Below, one piece after another: positions 44,040 to 54,199 of a DNA stretch of 64,000 bases. Every line of letters begins with the position of its first letter. Position 1 is the first letter of the stretch. Source of the DNA: Cryptomeria japonica (Eukaryota > Streptophyta > Pinopsida > Cupressales > Cupressaceae); assembly GCF_030272615.1 (NCBI RefSeq), contig NC_081414.1, forward strand, positions 307,561,164 through 307,625,163, in the 5' to 3' direction. The notes under the pieces are model-generated. The model was given only the letters and a program-made list of their open reading frames with translations. It had not been told where the DNA came from and made no database searches. The position numbers and the translations under genes were made by a program.

Positions 44040-45560
44040 CTTCATCATTTCAATGGGTGAGCGCCCGCGAGGTGCAGGGGCTACTACGGTTGTGGGAGAA
44101 GATGTAGGGGAAGAAGATGGCGGTCCTGATGGAGAGATGGATGGTGCGGGTTGTTTCATGAATTTGTTGGCCCCCTCCCTTCCCCCTGTCGGCTCTGACT
44201 TATGGTTAACATGTTGGAGTGGGCGAAAATGCGGAGCCAAGGTTTTGTCTGAGGAAGCAGAGGTTTCTAGCATTGGGGTCAATGTTGGTGAGGAGGATGA
44301 CCTTGTTTGGAGGATTTGTGTTGACTCTCCCCTTGGTGTTTGTGTTTTCCTGCCACGAGGTTGTGGCCTTGGTTGTCTTCTATCAAGGGGTTGCCTTTGC
44401 TAGTATGAGTGGTCCTCCATTTGTCATGGGAGCAGTTGCCATTTCGTTGTTGAGAATATGGTGCGCGGAAGCGGGTGGAGCGATTCTAGGGTTTCGACGA
44501 TGGCTACGGAGGATTCTGGTGATGGGATCAAGGCTCGTGTTGCGATTGGTCCTATTTGGGGGGCCATAGCTGCTTCTCCCTTTGGCCTGGTTGCTTTCCT
44601 TCCATGGGGCTACATCTATTGGAGTGTGTGGTCCCCCATTCCTACTCAATTTCAGGAGAGTGAATGGTGTTTTTTGTTCTCTTTGATCATTTGGTGGGTT
44701 TACCCTTTTGGAGCTTTGACGAAGTGTTACTATCTCTGTTTCAGTTGTTTCGTTGCAGGGGTCTTTTGTTTTCCTTTGGCCTTCTCTTGCTATGGTTGCC
44801 TTGTTAGGGCTGAGTCTCTTTCTGGCTACTTAGAGGTCTCTTTGGGCCTTGTGAGGGTAGGCTTTTTGTGTCAGATTCTGGACCTGATGCTTCTTTGGAA
44901 ACATTTTTTGGGGTCTTTTTTGTTATGCTTTTTGGGAGTCTTTTCTGTTTTCTGTGTACATCCATTCCGTGGCTCCCAAAGCTTTGGTTTGCTTTTTGGA
45001 GGGTGTGGCTCTTTATTTCCCTTATCATGTCTTCACCCTTTCTTACAAATCTTTTTAGGGGATGGATGAATGTTTTTATCCCCCTACTATTGCTTGATCT
45101 GTCGTTCCCGTGGGCTATTATGGTGGTTTCTATATTTGTGGGCCCTTTTGTTGGCTTTTCCCTTCTTGCCTTCCTAGTTTTGGCCTTTTTGCTTCTCTCT
45201 CAACATCCTTAGCTTTCTCTAGTTTCTCCTATAGAGGTGGCCCTATCTCCTTTAGAGGTGGAGATGGCCTTCTCCTATTGAGGTGGAGTTGGATGTTGCG
45301 ATTGATGTTGGGAGGTGTTGTTGGAAGGTTGATGGTGCCAAATCACTTGGTAGCTTGGGAACTAAAGTTGGTCCTTTTATTTATTTCTTTCCTTTATCTC
45401 CTATTGAGGTGGAGATCTTGGAGGGTATGATGTTCTCAGTTTTGATCATTTTCAAGATTAAGGTTATGGTACTCTTTTCAAAACCCATTGTTAAGGTTGA
45501 GGGTGCCTGGAAAACCCCTATGGTTATGTTTGTCTGAGCCTCAAGGTGTTTGGCTTCGGC
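44040..45560. other. Unassigned block of different base composition
   Basis: Overlapping long frames on both strands (plus 44053-45069; minus 44007-44649) follow from a G+C-richer, T-rich composition. A minus-strand frame is Ser/Pro-rich (SISPSGPPSSSPTSSPTT), as in some LINE ORF1 starts. A plus-strand reading is Gly-rich. Neither is convincing. TCTCCTAT(T/A)GAGGTGG recurs near 45225, 45246, 45270 and 45403. Confidence 0.25.
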
Positions 45561-45591
45561 TTGTTTCTTTTTTCAGCTAATCCTTCAATGA

Positions 45592-46017
45592 TTGTTCTAT
45601 GTTGTTAGGCTGATGTTGGGCTGCCAGTTGCCTTTGTTGTATATTATGGCAGCTTTCTTCTCTATGTTCTGGATTAGTGAAAATTTGAGGGTTTCAAGCC
45701 CCTTCAAAACCTGTTGTAAGGGGTTTCGGATCCCCTCAAAACCTGTTTGTTCCTTAATCAAAAACAAAGTTCCCATCAATGGTTCAAAAGGAAATTGGAG
45801 AGTAAATCTGAGATTCTGCAGTAGACATTTTGACGCAGTTTCTGCCATGACTCCATACACATCTTCGAAGAGAAAACGCAGTTATGGATGCAATGACAAG
45901 ATCTTAGACTTAATGGTAAAGCAGGTGTCCAGTGTGTTGGCATACAAAGCCATATGGGGTTCAAGCTCCATGTCCTCTGAGCTGGACTATTCTGGAGGTA
46001 CAATAGTGGAGAATTAA
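45592..46017 (+). other. 141-codon ORF, unrecognised
   Basis: The frame is open from ATG 45592 to 46017 and contains RKRSYGCNDKILDLMVK. A short internal repeat (CCCCTTCAAAACCTGTT near 45700 and CCCCTCAAAACCTGTTT near 45734) lies inside. There is no domain I know and no nearby partner. It could be chance. Confidence 0.2.
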
Positions 46018-46627
46018 GGTATACATGCAGGTAGTGCATCAACAGTCCCTGCATCTTCCTTCCCCCTTACATGAGCACTAAAACGCTTATGCTTTTTTTC
46101 TCAGTAGCCTCAACTACCCCAGTTAATGGTCTAGGTTTATCTTCTTGTGCTTTCAAACTCTAGACATTTTTCTATCCTAAAGCATGGCCACTTTTTGTAA
46201 GTTAAAATACAAACCAGAATCTGTTTACCAAAGAAAAGGGACTCGGACTCGACTCGGACTCGGCAAGGCCGACTCGGACTCGGACTTGGGACTCGGCTCC
46301 AGACTTGGCTGGACTCGGGATAGTGAAAAAATCAAGAAATTTAGAGATTTTTAAATATTTAAAACTTGTTTCAGACACCCTTTATTGAATACACCTTAAA
46401 GACACAATAACATCATCAAACTCGGCTCATTTGATTACATACACAAGTATACATCAATCACATAAGCATAAACGCAAATTGTAGCTGAAGAAAATAACAA
46501 ACATAGATATATAAATATTGTCAAATGTATACAATATTACAAAACTCATGGAATAAAAAATCCATGTCATCATATGATCATCATCAAATGTTTCATATAA
46601 ATACCAAAGGTAAATACAACTACAAGT

Positions 46628-46884
46628 CTATGGCTCAGAGGAGCCTGCACCCTCCGGCCCCGGCCCCCTGCGAAGGCGTCTAAGGTAGGTCCTGGATGAT
46701 TCGACTGCCATAGCCGCTCCCCGTGACACCATGCCATGCTCACCAACATCAGGAACATCCGTGTCACTATCTGCCTCTGAATCTCCTGTTTGTGCTCATG
46801 CTCTCCGCTCCTCCTTTGCCATGGCTACAGTCTCAACCTCTATATCTACCTGGTCGATCCAATCAGTGTTAGACTCGGAGGTTA
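46628..46884 (-). pseudogene. hAT transposase C-terminal tail
   Basis: The minus strand reads SESNTDWIDQVDIEVETVAM, AKEERRA, one TGA, then DSEADSDTDVPDVGEHGMVS and an Arg/Gly-rich end that stops at 46628. This resembles the region after the dimerisation domain in DUF659-type hAT proteins. The stop is a CGA-type loss. It ends about 390 bases from the ACTCG cluster at 46241-46320. Confidence 0.6.
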
Positions 46885-46926
46885 AATTTTCTCTACTTCT
46901 ATCGATGCAGTTTCCCCCCATATTTT

Positions 46927-47036
46927 TCGACAGGGGTTTGGGGGCAGCGCCCCCAAGGTGGGGTCAAGGGGCATCACCCCTTGCGAGGTCCCTGTCGTGA
47001 TACAGGGCGAGGTCGAGGGGCAGCGCCCTGCGAGGC
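46927..47036. repeat. GC-rich palindrome cluster
   Basis: Three hairpin-forming units occur in 110 bases: TGGGGGCAGCGCCCCCA, AAGGGGCATCACCCCTT and GGGGCAGCGCCCTGC, each followed by GCGAGG or GGTGGGG. They stand out strongly from the A+T-rich surroundings. Confidence 0.7.
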
Positions 47037-47189
47037 CAAAAAAACTTATTACAAGTCTGAATTAGGGTTTCTTTGAGAGTCTTCCTTAGGGCCTAGTTTT
47101 GCTCTTGTTGCTAATTGGGTCTTTCTTGGTGAGTGAGTATCATTCTTGAAGGTCCGAGCTAGGTCAAGTTGGTGAGTGATAAAGTCTGG

Positions 47190-47425
47190 AATGTCATCCT
47201 AATCTTCAAATGCCCTGAAATTTGGCTAAGTCTGGAATGTCCTAATCCTGAAATTTGACTAAGTCTGGAAAACTGAAGAATCCTCCAAAAACTAGATTTT
47301 GCAATATAACTCCTGGAGGCCCGAAACCACTCTCAAACATCCTGACAGTATATATGGAATATAACTTAAAGTATAAGAATTCCTTTATATCTTTCTTCTT
47401 TCTTATACTTAAATGTTATATTCCA
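47190..47425. repeat. AAGTCTGGAATGTC repeats and a 71-base hairpin
   Basis: AAGTCTGGAATGTC with CTGAAATTTG repeats at about 47186-47280. At 47355-47379 and 47401-47425 lie inverted arms (TGGAATATAACTTAAAGTAT and its near complement) that can fold into a hairpin with a loop of about 21 bases. Confidence 0.7.
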
Positions 47426-47529
47426 TAAAATAATCCTGACGGAGAGACCAAAATGTCAAATTTCGCTCCTGACCCTTCCAAAAAAACTTATTACTTTTTA
47501 AAATGTTTTTTTTTTGTCATTTTATTAAC

Positions 47530-47718
47530 CCAGCCAGTAGCCGAGTCTGGGGCTCAGCACTCGCCGAGTCTGGCGATTTTGAGCCAAACTCGCCAACTCG
47601 ACGAGTCTGGCGAGTTTACTCCCCAGACTCAGACGAGTCCGAGTCCGAGTCCCTAGGACTCACCGAGCATGACTCGTACTCGGACTCGCCGAGCCTGGGC
47701 GAGTCCGGGCGAGTCCCG
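47530..47718 (-). repeat. ACTCG/CGAGT array, right end of the deleted hAT element
   Basis: CGAGT or ACTCG occurs more than fifteen times in 190 bases in both orientations, for example GACGAGTCCGAGTCCGAGTC. It pairs with the 46241-46320 array. Confidence 0.75.
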
Positions 47719-49089
47719 TTTCTCTTTAAACATTTAAAATCTGCTAACAAAAAGCTTTGAAAATGGAAGTATGATGATAAAAAAATGGGTTTAGGAAGAA
47801 AATATATGAATCTATAAGTTTTTTGTCCCAAGGATATTTCTAAGTTCATTTTCAGTATGTTAGAAAATTGTCTAGTTGCCTTTGAATATCTAAAAATAGA
47901 TTCTAGGAAATTTAACTACAGTATTTTTATCTTTTGAAAGGGTGGGAGACTCACTGTCCATCCACATTTGTTTATCAACAAAATAAAATTTAATATTTCT
48001 GATAGTCTACAAATATAACTCAAATGAGCATCTGAGCCAACTGATACTAATAATCAGCTCCTTGTGAGCAATACAATACTTAGCTCCTTAAGAGCAACAA
48101 TTTAGAAACTACTACTAGAAACAAAACAATGGAAAACCAAGAGTCACCACTTAGAATTCCAATTTAGATGCCATTTCAGGGATTTTAACTTGGGTCTCCA
48201 CAATAAGAATCACTTGATCTCTACCCATTGGACTTATCAATAATAATTAATAAAAACAATTTAAATTAAAATAAAACTCATTACTGTGGACGATTTGTTG
48301 CATGGCACTCTCCTATCAAGAACCATTCGATGTGTTAGTATTGGCAAAATTTATCAAGATTCTATTGTTGATTGTCATCATGTGTTTTGTTGGAAAATCT
48401 TTCAATCAAAGGAGGGCATGCTGTAAGAAACATTTATAAATTCTTTGTTATCAAAAGTTTGCCATCCAATGCTACCAAAATCAAGAAAAAACTTAATAGC
48501 AAAATAAAATTCAACCAAATACCCATAGTCCACTTTTGCAGAATTGACCTCTAAGGAGCTCTAGCCACATTGATTTTCTTTGCCTGTTTTAATCGATCTT
48601 CAGTCCACTCTTTCATTTTCTCTTTTTCACTCCAAACGCTGCTTGCGTTTTCCCAATCCCAGACTTCTCTCAAAGCAACTTTTTCATGGTTTTCTTTAGT
48701 AGAGTTCCTAACATCCTGCAAGAAACCCTTTTGTCTGTTATTATATGCATATACAAGATCATATCATAGAACATTTTTTATCATTTCAAAAAAAAAAAAT
48801 AGTTGATCAGATACAGACTTTAATGCCAATCCTGCAGGCACGCCTTGATTTTCTAATAAAGTATGAGGACCGCATTCCATATTTGTCATTTCCCCTGTCA
48901 TGAAATTTTTTTACAGAAAGACCCTACAGCCAGCCAGTAGTCAGATTTGAAAAATAAGTTGTAGGACCATATTAAGAAGCGCAGTAACTGTTTCAGGATA
49001 TATACATATTCAATCTATAAGTAAAGGATTGATCTCTAGGTTCGGTAGCACGGTACCTTGTGAATATGTTTCATTAATCGCTTCCATAC
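47719..49089. other. Spacer with a SINE-like piece
   Basis: On the minus strand, 48235-48141 reads TGGGTAGAGATCAAGTGATT then CCAAGTTAAAATCCC, an A-box/B-box-like spacing suggesting another decayed tRNA-derived SINE (low confidence). Other short frames show no motif. Confidence 0.35.
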
Positions 49090-49620
49090 AGGAGCTGCAT
49101 GTGAAGCACCAGTACCTACAAAGAGGCAAAGAAACAATGAATAATATAAAACATTTGAATGACCTTGTCTTTGTGTTGTACAACCTTCAGTTGCATGAAA
49201 AGAGGGCACAAGGGCAACATGCACATCAACATTTAACCTTGATGGTATTGACCCATTTTTGAATTGGATTGCTAAAGATGTCAATGTGGATCCACTGCTT
49301 ACTGATGATGGCATACAGCCAAATTGCAAGCTAATGTGACAACATATGAGGAGGAAGAAAGCAAGCATGGTGAGCCATTATCCCAACAGTGTCATCTTAT
49401 TATTATCCCAGCAGTCAATGTGGAACCACTGCTTACGGATTATGACATAGCTAATTAGGTGAGGGCTGCAGGCAAATGGCAAGCAAATGTGACGACATAC
49501 GAGGCAGAAAGCAAGGGTAGTGAGCCATTTGGGGTGGGTTCACCACATGCACAGCTTGATCCTGTGCATGAAGCTCATGCTGAGGATACTGTAGCTACAT
49601 CATCCCCTTCCATAACACAC
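49090..49620 (+). pseudogene. hAT transposase C-terminal remnant
   Basis: HLNDLVFVLYNLQL matches the end of the hAT dimerisation domain (compare RLNDLVYVQYNL at 58400). In the next frame come LDGIDPFLNWIAKDVNVDPL and LTDDGIQPNCKLM, a typical acidic tail. The tail segment is duplicated: VNVDPLLTDDG at about 49277 and VNVEPLLTDYD at about 49416, followed by matching ANVTTYE- and GSEPF-like text. Frameshifts and stops make it dead. The 5' part is missing. Confidence 0.65.
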
Positions 49621-50684
49621 ACATGATGACAGATTTTTTTGAGCTCTATTCATATAAGAAATTTATGATTTTATAATTTTTCTTGATATTGAAAAGTTCC
49701 TATGTATTGAAAATTTGAACTCATTTTTTGGTTTATGAAGTGTACAAAACTCTAATTTTGATCTATATATGAAGGAAATCAGTAACATGTTCCATAAATT
49801 TAGTAATATGTGTGCTTTTATGAATATTTTTTTAAAAATTATGTACTATTAATTTTTTAAATAAATTTGTCTAGTTATTGTCTACCTTTTTCCCAAGTTT
49901 TTACTGAGTCCTTTTTTTAAAAAAAAATTAGGTTAGCAGATCATGTTGCCTGAGATAGATATTTTTCTTGAACATGTTCATTCTGATGATGATCCAGTAT
50001 TGAAAAAGGATGTAAATCTAGACAAAGTCTTGCTAGTTCAAGGTCAGTAGCCAATCCATTGTATACTTAACAGTCATATGCAAATGATGGGATTCTTTTT
50101 TCAACAACTAGAACCTGTCTCAGACCATAATACTTCCTCTAAATTTATGATTGCATATGTTGAGGTGATCAATGAAGAATACTGGATAAAATATGAGGTA
50201 GTCATCTGCTAAAGATGTGCTACGATAGGAAAAGTTTGAAGCTACCTTCAAAAAGAAGTGGAGTATCTCCACCAAATGGAGATAAGTCAATGAAGAAGAG
50301 GATTTTCCTAAACTGCAGAACATTGATGAATTCATCCTCAAATTTTCCTTGCATGGTCATCAAGATCATCCTATTCTATGGACACCAACAAAATTTTTGT
50401 AAAGGTTTCAAGGATGAACACTACCATGGTTGGATTCCCAGCTCAAATGGAGGGATTGTAACTTTTCTCATCCAATACATGGTCTTGTCTAGTCAATTTG
50501 TTCCCTTTGTCCTATAGGTAAGTAGGTGTTATCATTTTCTATGCTTGACAATCATAACATGTTTCCTTTCTCAATGTGTTTGTTTTCATTGTTATTCTTG
50601 TTTAGATTAAGCTAGTTGACTATTTGGGCTTAGAAAATTGGCTTGACTCTTTTGCAACAGATAAGAAACTAATGCATTTTAAAC
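49621..50684. other. Spacer with unrecognised broken ORF
   Basis: On the plus strand MLPEIDIFLEHVHSDDDPVL starts at 49944 and continues, broken by stops, to about 50520 (VEVINEEYWIKYEVV; ILWTPTKFL-like in a shifted frame). I cannot name it. The short T-rich and A-rich tracts near 49860-49930 are unremarkable. Confidence 0.25.
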
Positions 50685-52502
50685 CAAAGATTATGTTGTG
50701 GGGATAAACCAGGTGGAATATCAGCGAAGACCAAACTATCCTTATCCAAAACCGACTTAAGTTCCTCATCCTAGTAGTAAGTCGGTTGCTCTTTCACAGG
50801 TTTTGTTGAGATCAAGCAATGTGCTGCCCAGACTACTTCATCATGTCTGAAGATGGCTTCCATCCATTTGGCGGAAATCTCCCTCGAGCCGCCATTCGAC
50901 ATTCCTCTGAGAACCACCTTCTTACCATCCACCTCGAATGAGAACTCCATCCTTTTGAAACTCTGCATGTATTGATCGAGGGTCTCCATCCATTGAATGC
51001 CCAATATGGCATCTGTGTCATCCAGATCTACTACAAAGAAATCGTCGGTCACCGTGTAATTTCCCATGGTGATGCTCAGTTGTGGAACCAGGTGAGTGCA
51101 TGATAGGAGATTGCCTCCTGCCACCTTGGCATTGAACCTTTCATGCTCCTTTGTACACAAACCCCTTCGGGTGACGAGTGATGAGTTTATGAAGTTGAGC
51201 GAGGCCCCATTGTCGAGCATAACAAGGACTCGTTTCCCTTGGAGTGTACCACGTGCCCTAAATACACTACACCTTGGGGTACCCGCCAGTGTGGCAATGA
51301 CGCCTCCCCTCCGTACCAATATGGAGATTCTCTCCGCCAAGCTGGTTTCTTCGGCAGATTCTTCCCTTGGTGGTTCACTTTCCTCATGCTCCTCTTCTCC
51401 ATCGGACATCACCTCAATATAGTGAATCTTTCCTTTGCCCAAACATCGGTGAAACAAAGCTTCTTCCTTCTTAGTTCTTGTTTTGTGGCTTCATCCAGCG
51501 ATGACCTCTTCGGAAAGGGTTTATTATCCTTCTCCTTTGGAACGAAAGGTGGTTTGGTATGTGCAAAATTTTTGGAAGAGGAAGATGTTGCCATGTTACG
51601 GGCTTTTTTTATTGCTTCCGTGAGCGTGCTGGGGTTGAACCCTTTCACCCAACCTTTCAATGGTTCCATCAATCCGTCCATGAACAAGACCACCAATCTC
51701 CACTTTGAGGTGTTTGTTACCAACACGGATAGCCTCTGGAACTCTATGATGTAACTGTCCATAGGTCCTGACTGTTTTAGTTGCACCAACTCCTTGAAAT
51801 TGAGTTATGGATCCTTCCCGTCAAATCGATCTATGAGCCTCTCCGTGAAGTCAGCATAAGAAGTTATTTAGTCATGGACGAGAGTGACCATTCCATGATG
51901 CCACCATTCGTGAGTGACTCCTTCCAGGTGAAGTGCTGCAAACTTGATAGCTTCATCTTCAGGCATCGGGTTGAGTTAGAAGTAGGTATCTTCTTTTTGA
52001 ACCCAAGCTCGTGTCGAGGTTGCTCCGATCCCATCAAAGGATGACAGGTTGATCTTGCCAACCTTCCGGTTGATGTGATTGTTATAGTGTCCATAATAGC
52101 CCCGACTTCTGCCGCCCGAGTATTTCATCCGGAGCTCAGCATAATCCTTGAAGGATATGTCCCCCTTGAGATTTGTATCCCTACAATCTTGGTTCAACTT
52201 TGCTTGCATCTTCTGAAAGGTGGGTTCTTGCTCCCCGCGTGGCGCTTCTGATTTCTGAGGAAAAGTCGGCATCAACGGCCGTGAATGTGAGCGTTGGACA
52301 TTTCACCTTCTAGTGATCGAATCATTGCCCTGCCCATTTTGTTCTCCATTCGTTTTTCCCAAGGCCAATTGTTGTAAGGTTTCCTCCATGATTTGTTGTC
52401 GTTGCTCCCCTCTGGTTTTGGTGTCGTTGAGCTGAGCTTGGCTTCTGGTAAGCTCCCTTAATAGTGCCATGACTTCTCTTGCAGGATCCTGTGGCTCCCC
52501 CA
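50685..52502 (-). pseudogene. Ty3/gypsy gag and protease remnant
   Basis: From the minus-strand start at 52502: an N-terminal coiled-coil-like part (REVMALLRELTRSQAQL), linker, then the retrotransposon gag domain at about 51985-51620 (FAALHLEGVTHEWWHHGM, YADFTERLIDRFDGKDP, LVQLKQSGPMDSYIIEFQRL). LCF directly abuts HRCLGKGKIHYIEV near 51450. In this gypsy group a CX2C..GH-type knuckle normally separates them, so the knuckle is deleted. Protease follows with VMLDNGASLNFINSSLV (DSG changed to DNG), then GIQWMETLDQY. It fades at DEELKSVL...IPPGLSP near 50690. No RT is present. Confidence 0.88.
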
Positions 52503-52567
52503 TTCAGTTGGCTGAACGATACCTCCTAGTGTACACTTGCATCCACTACACAACAGGTTGGCAAGAT

Positions 52568-52585
52568 CACCAGCTCTGATAGCAC
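52568..52585 (-). other. Gypsy primer-binding site
   Basis: Directly after the LTR end the minus strand reads GTGCTATCAGAGCTGGTG, a one-base variant of the Met-tRNA-type TGGTATCAGAGC site. Confidence 0.75.
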
Positions 52586-53308
52586 TGTAATGTTTCGTAC
52601 GTCGTATGGTCTCCTTCAATTGCTCCACGTACAGTGCAACTAGTGGATGGTCTTCCTCAGAACGTAGAGTGGTTACCGTACGGTACACTTCCCTCACGCA
52701 GTCAGCGTATGGTAAGATTGGTATGCTCCTTAGGTCGTACAATGGTGACTGTACGGAACACTCCCCTCAGGAAGACGATGTGCGATGATCTTGGAGCTTG
52801 ATCGTACGGTGGTAAGGTCGTACAGTAGTGGCCGAACAGTGGGTGAGTTAACCGCCAAGTTTCGCCCTTGAACCCTCCAGACGTTTAGACAGTTCGGTGT
52901 TGCAAAATGGAATGAGTTTATTATTATTCCAAATACAAGAGACTCGGGTGTAGATGATGAATATTCGCACATGCACAGGAAATTATATTGATAATGATCA
53001 TAGATTACACAGACTCTGAACAAAAGCAAAATAGGGTGAGGAGAAACTCCCACCGAAACTGCGGATGCCAAGTAGGGAGGATCTCTCACCTCCGAAATGA
53101 CAGACAAGCTGAACTCCAACTGGAATTCGCACATACAAAGAAAAATACCAAATTCGCATACCAACACAAATGACAGACTCGGCCATAAATATGCGCTCCG
53201 GGAAATTTCCCGAAGGGTTACAAACGGGCTGACACGACAAACTAAGACTTGACTAATCTAATTAAATAAAGGGCCCGAAAGATTTGTTATTAAATTTGGG
53301 GCCTTACA
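52586..53308 (-). mobile_element. 5' LTR of the gypsy remnant (723 bp)
   Basis: The minus strand starts TGTAAGGCCCC at 53308 and ends ACATTACA at 52586, with the PBS next. CGTAC-centred words recur in the downstream half (near 52603, 52632, 52676, 52736, 52753, 52803, 52820), several as ACCGTACGGT palindrome pieces. Gag follows after a leader of about 65 bases, supporting the orientation. Confidence 0.85.
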
Positions 53309-53339
53309 ATAAAGTATTTAAATTTATTATTTAATTATA

Positions 53340-53793
53340 TCGGGGGCATCACATAAATGGTCATACACTAATTGCAATAAAATGTTGTACGCTGAAAATG
53401 CTCGATTTGATGTTGTTCACTGAAGAAATGTGTTGACTTGTTCGTACGTAAAGCCCCAAAGAGTGGAGGTCATGTGATCAACACTTGTTGTGAATTGTAG
53501 GTTTAAGAGGGTTGAATGACAGAGGAGGATGGTCATACAATAGATACCTCACTTACAAGAGGTTGTACGATAAGAAATTTCAAGCTTTGCCTTCGTTTGT
53601 GAAATTGATCTTGAAGTTGTGCGTTACAAACAAGATACCATACACTAGGAGTAAATTGCCATACGAGGTACTTGGGAGTCTACAAAAAGTGTCATACAAT
53701 TATGCTGGAGGGGATATGCCAGAGAATGTGTCATACTATGTAAAAGGACCATACATTATAACTAGCCTTCTTATAATTTTCCCCAACATTTGA
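53340..53793 (+). repeat. Array of CATACA/GTACG words with overlapping ORF
   Basis: (T/C)CATAC(A/G) or GTACG words occur about every 30-45 bases: near 53360, 53385, 53443, 53532, 53566, 53638, 53660, 53694, 53732 and 53752. They resemble the decayed CGTAC words of the neighbouring LTR. A 93-codon frame at 53512-53793 is open through part of it, and its Tyr periodicity follows from the repeats. I do not think it is a gene. Confidence 0.5.
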
Positions 53794-54199
53794 TATTTTA
53801 ATATTATTTTTCGTCTTTTTCCCTATAACTTCATGATTATGTTCTAATTTTTTTTTTCTTAGTCTATAAATTTTTTGTGAAGTTGATTTCCTTTGTCAAG
53901 TATTTGTATGCTCCACATTAAATATTTTTCTCTTAGTACTTTGACGTGTATCATCCCCAATTTCACATTTTTCTACAAAGTCGGATACCTTTGTTGTATT
54001 TGTCATCTTTCACAAACCATGGAATGAGTCCACACACAAACTGTTGATCTTTTTAAAATCATTTTTCATTGGTTTCTCTTCACTAAGAGTTAGCTTCAAG
54101 GAATTACATATTGATGAAAATACCCCATAATGCTCTATTTGCCAATGAAACAAGCCACCTAAGAATTTAATTCATCCTCTAAACATGACTGTAATTCCA

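Larger units (their letters stand above)
46241..47718 (-). mobile_element. Internally deleted hAT element with ACTCG-rich inverted ends
   Basis: The left end reads GGGACTCGGACTCGACTCGG. The right end read on the minus strand from 47718 is GGGACTCGCCCGGACTCG. Both ends begin GGGACTCG, in inverted orientation, and continue as ACTCG-rich arrays for 80-190 bases. Between them only the transposase C-terminus survives. The length, about 1.48 kb, suits a non-autonomous derivative. No clean 8-base target duplication was seen. Confidence 0.6.

Noticed and set aside
46731-47000. Plus-strand ORF opposite the hAT tail
   Set aside because: The minus strand gives a recognisable hAT C-terminal tail. The plus-strand frame is its shadow and then crosses the GC palindromes.
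53512-53793. 93-codon ORF as a gene
   Set aside because: Its Tyr/Ser periodicity comes from the CATACA/GTACG array, and the frame has no homologous feel.
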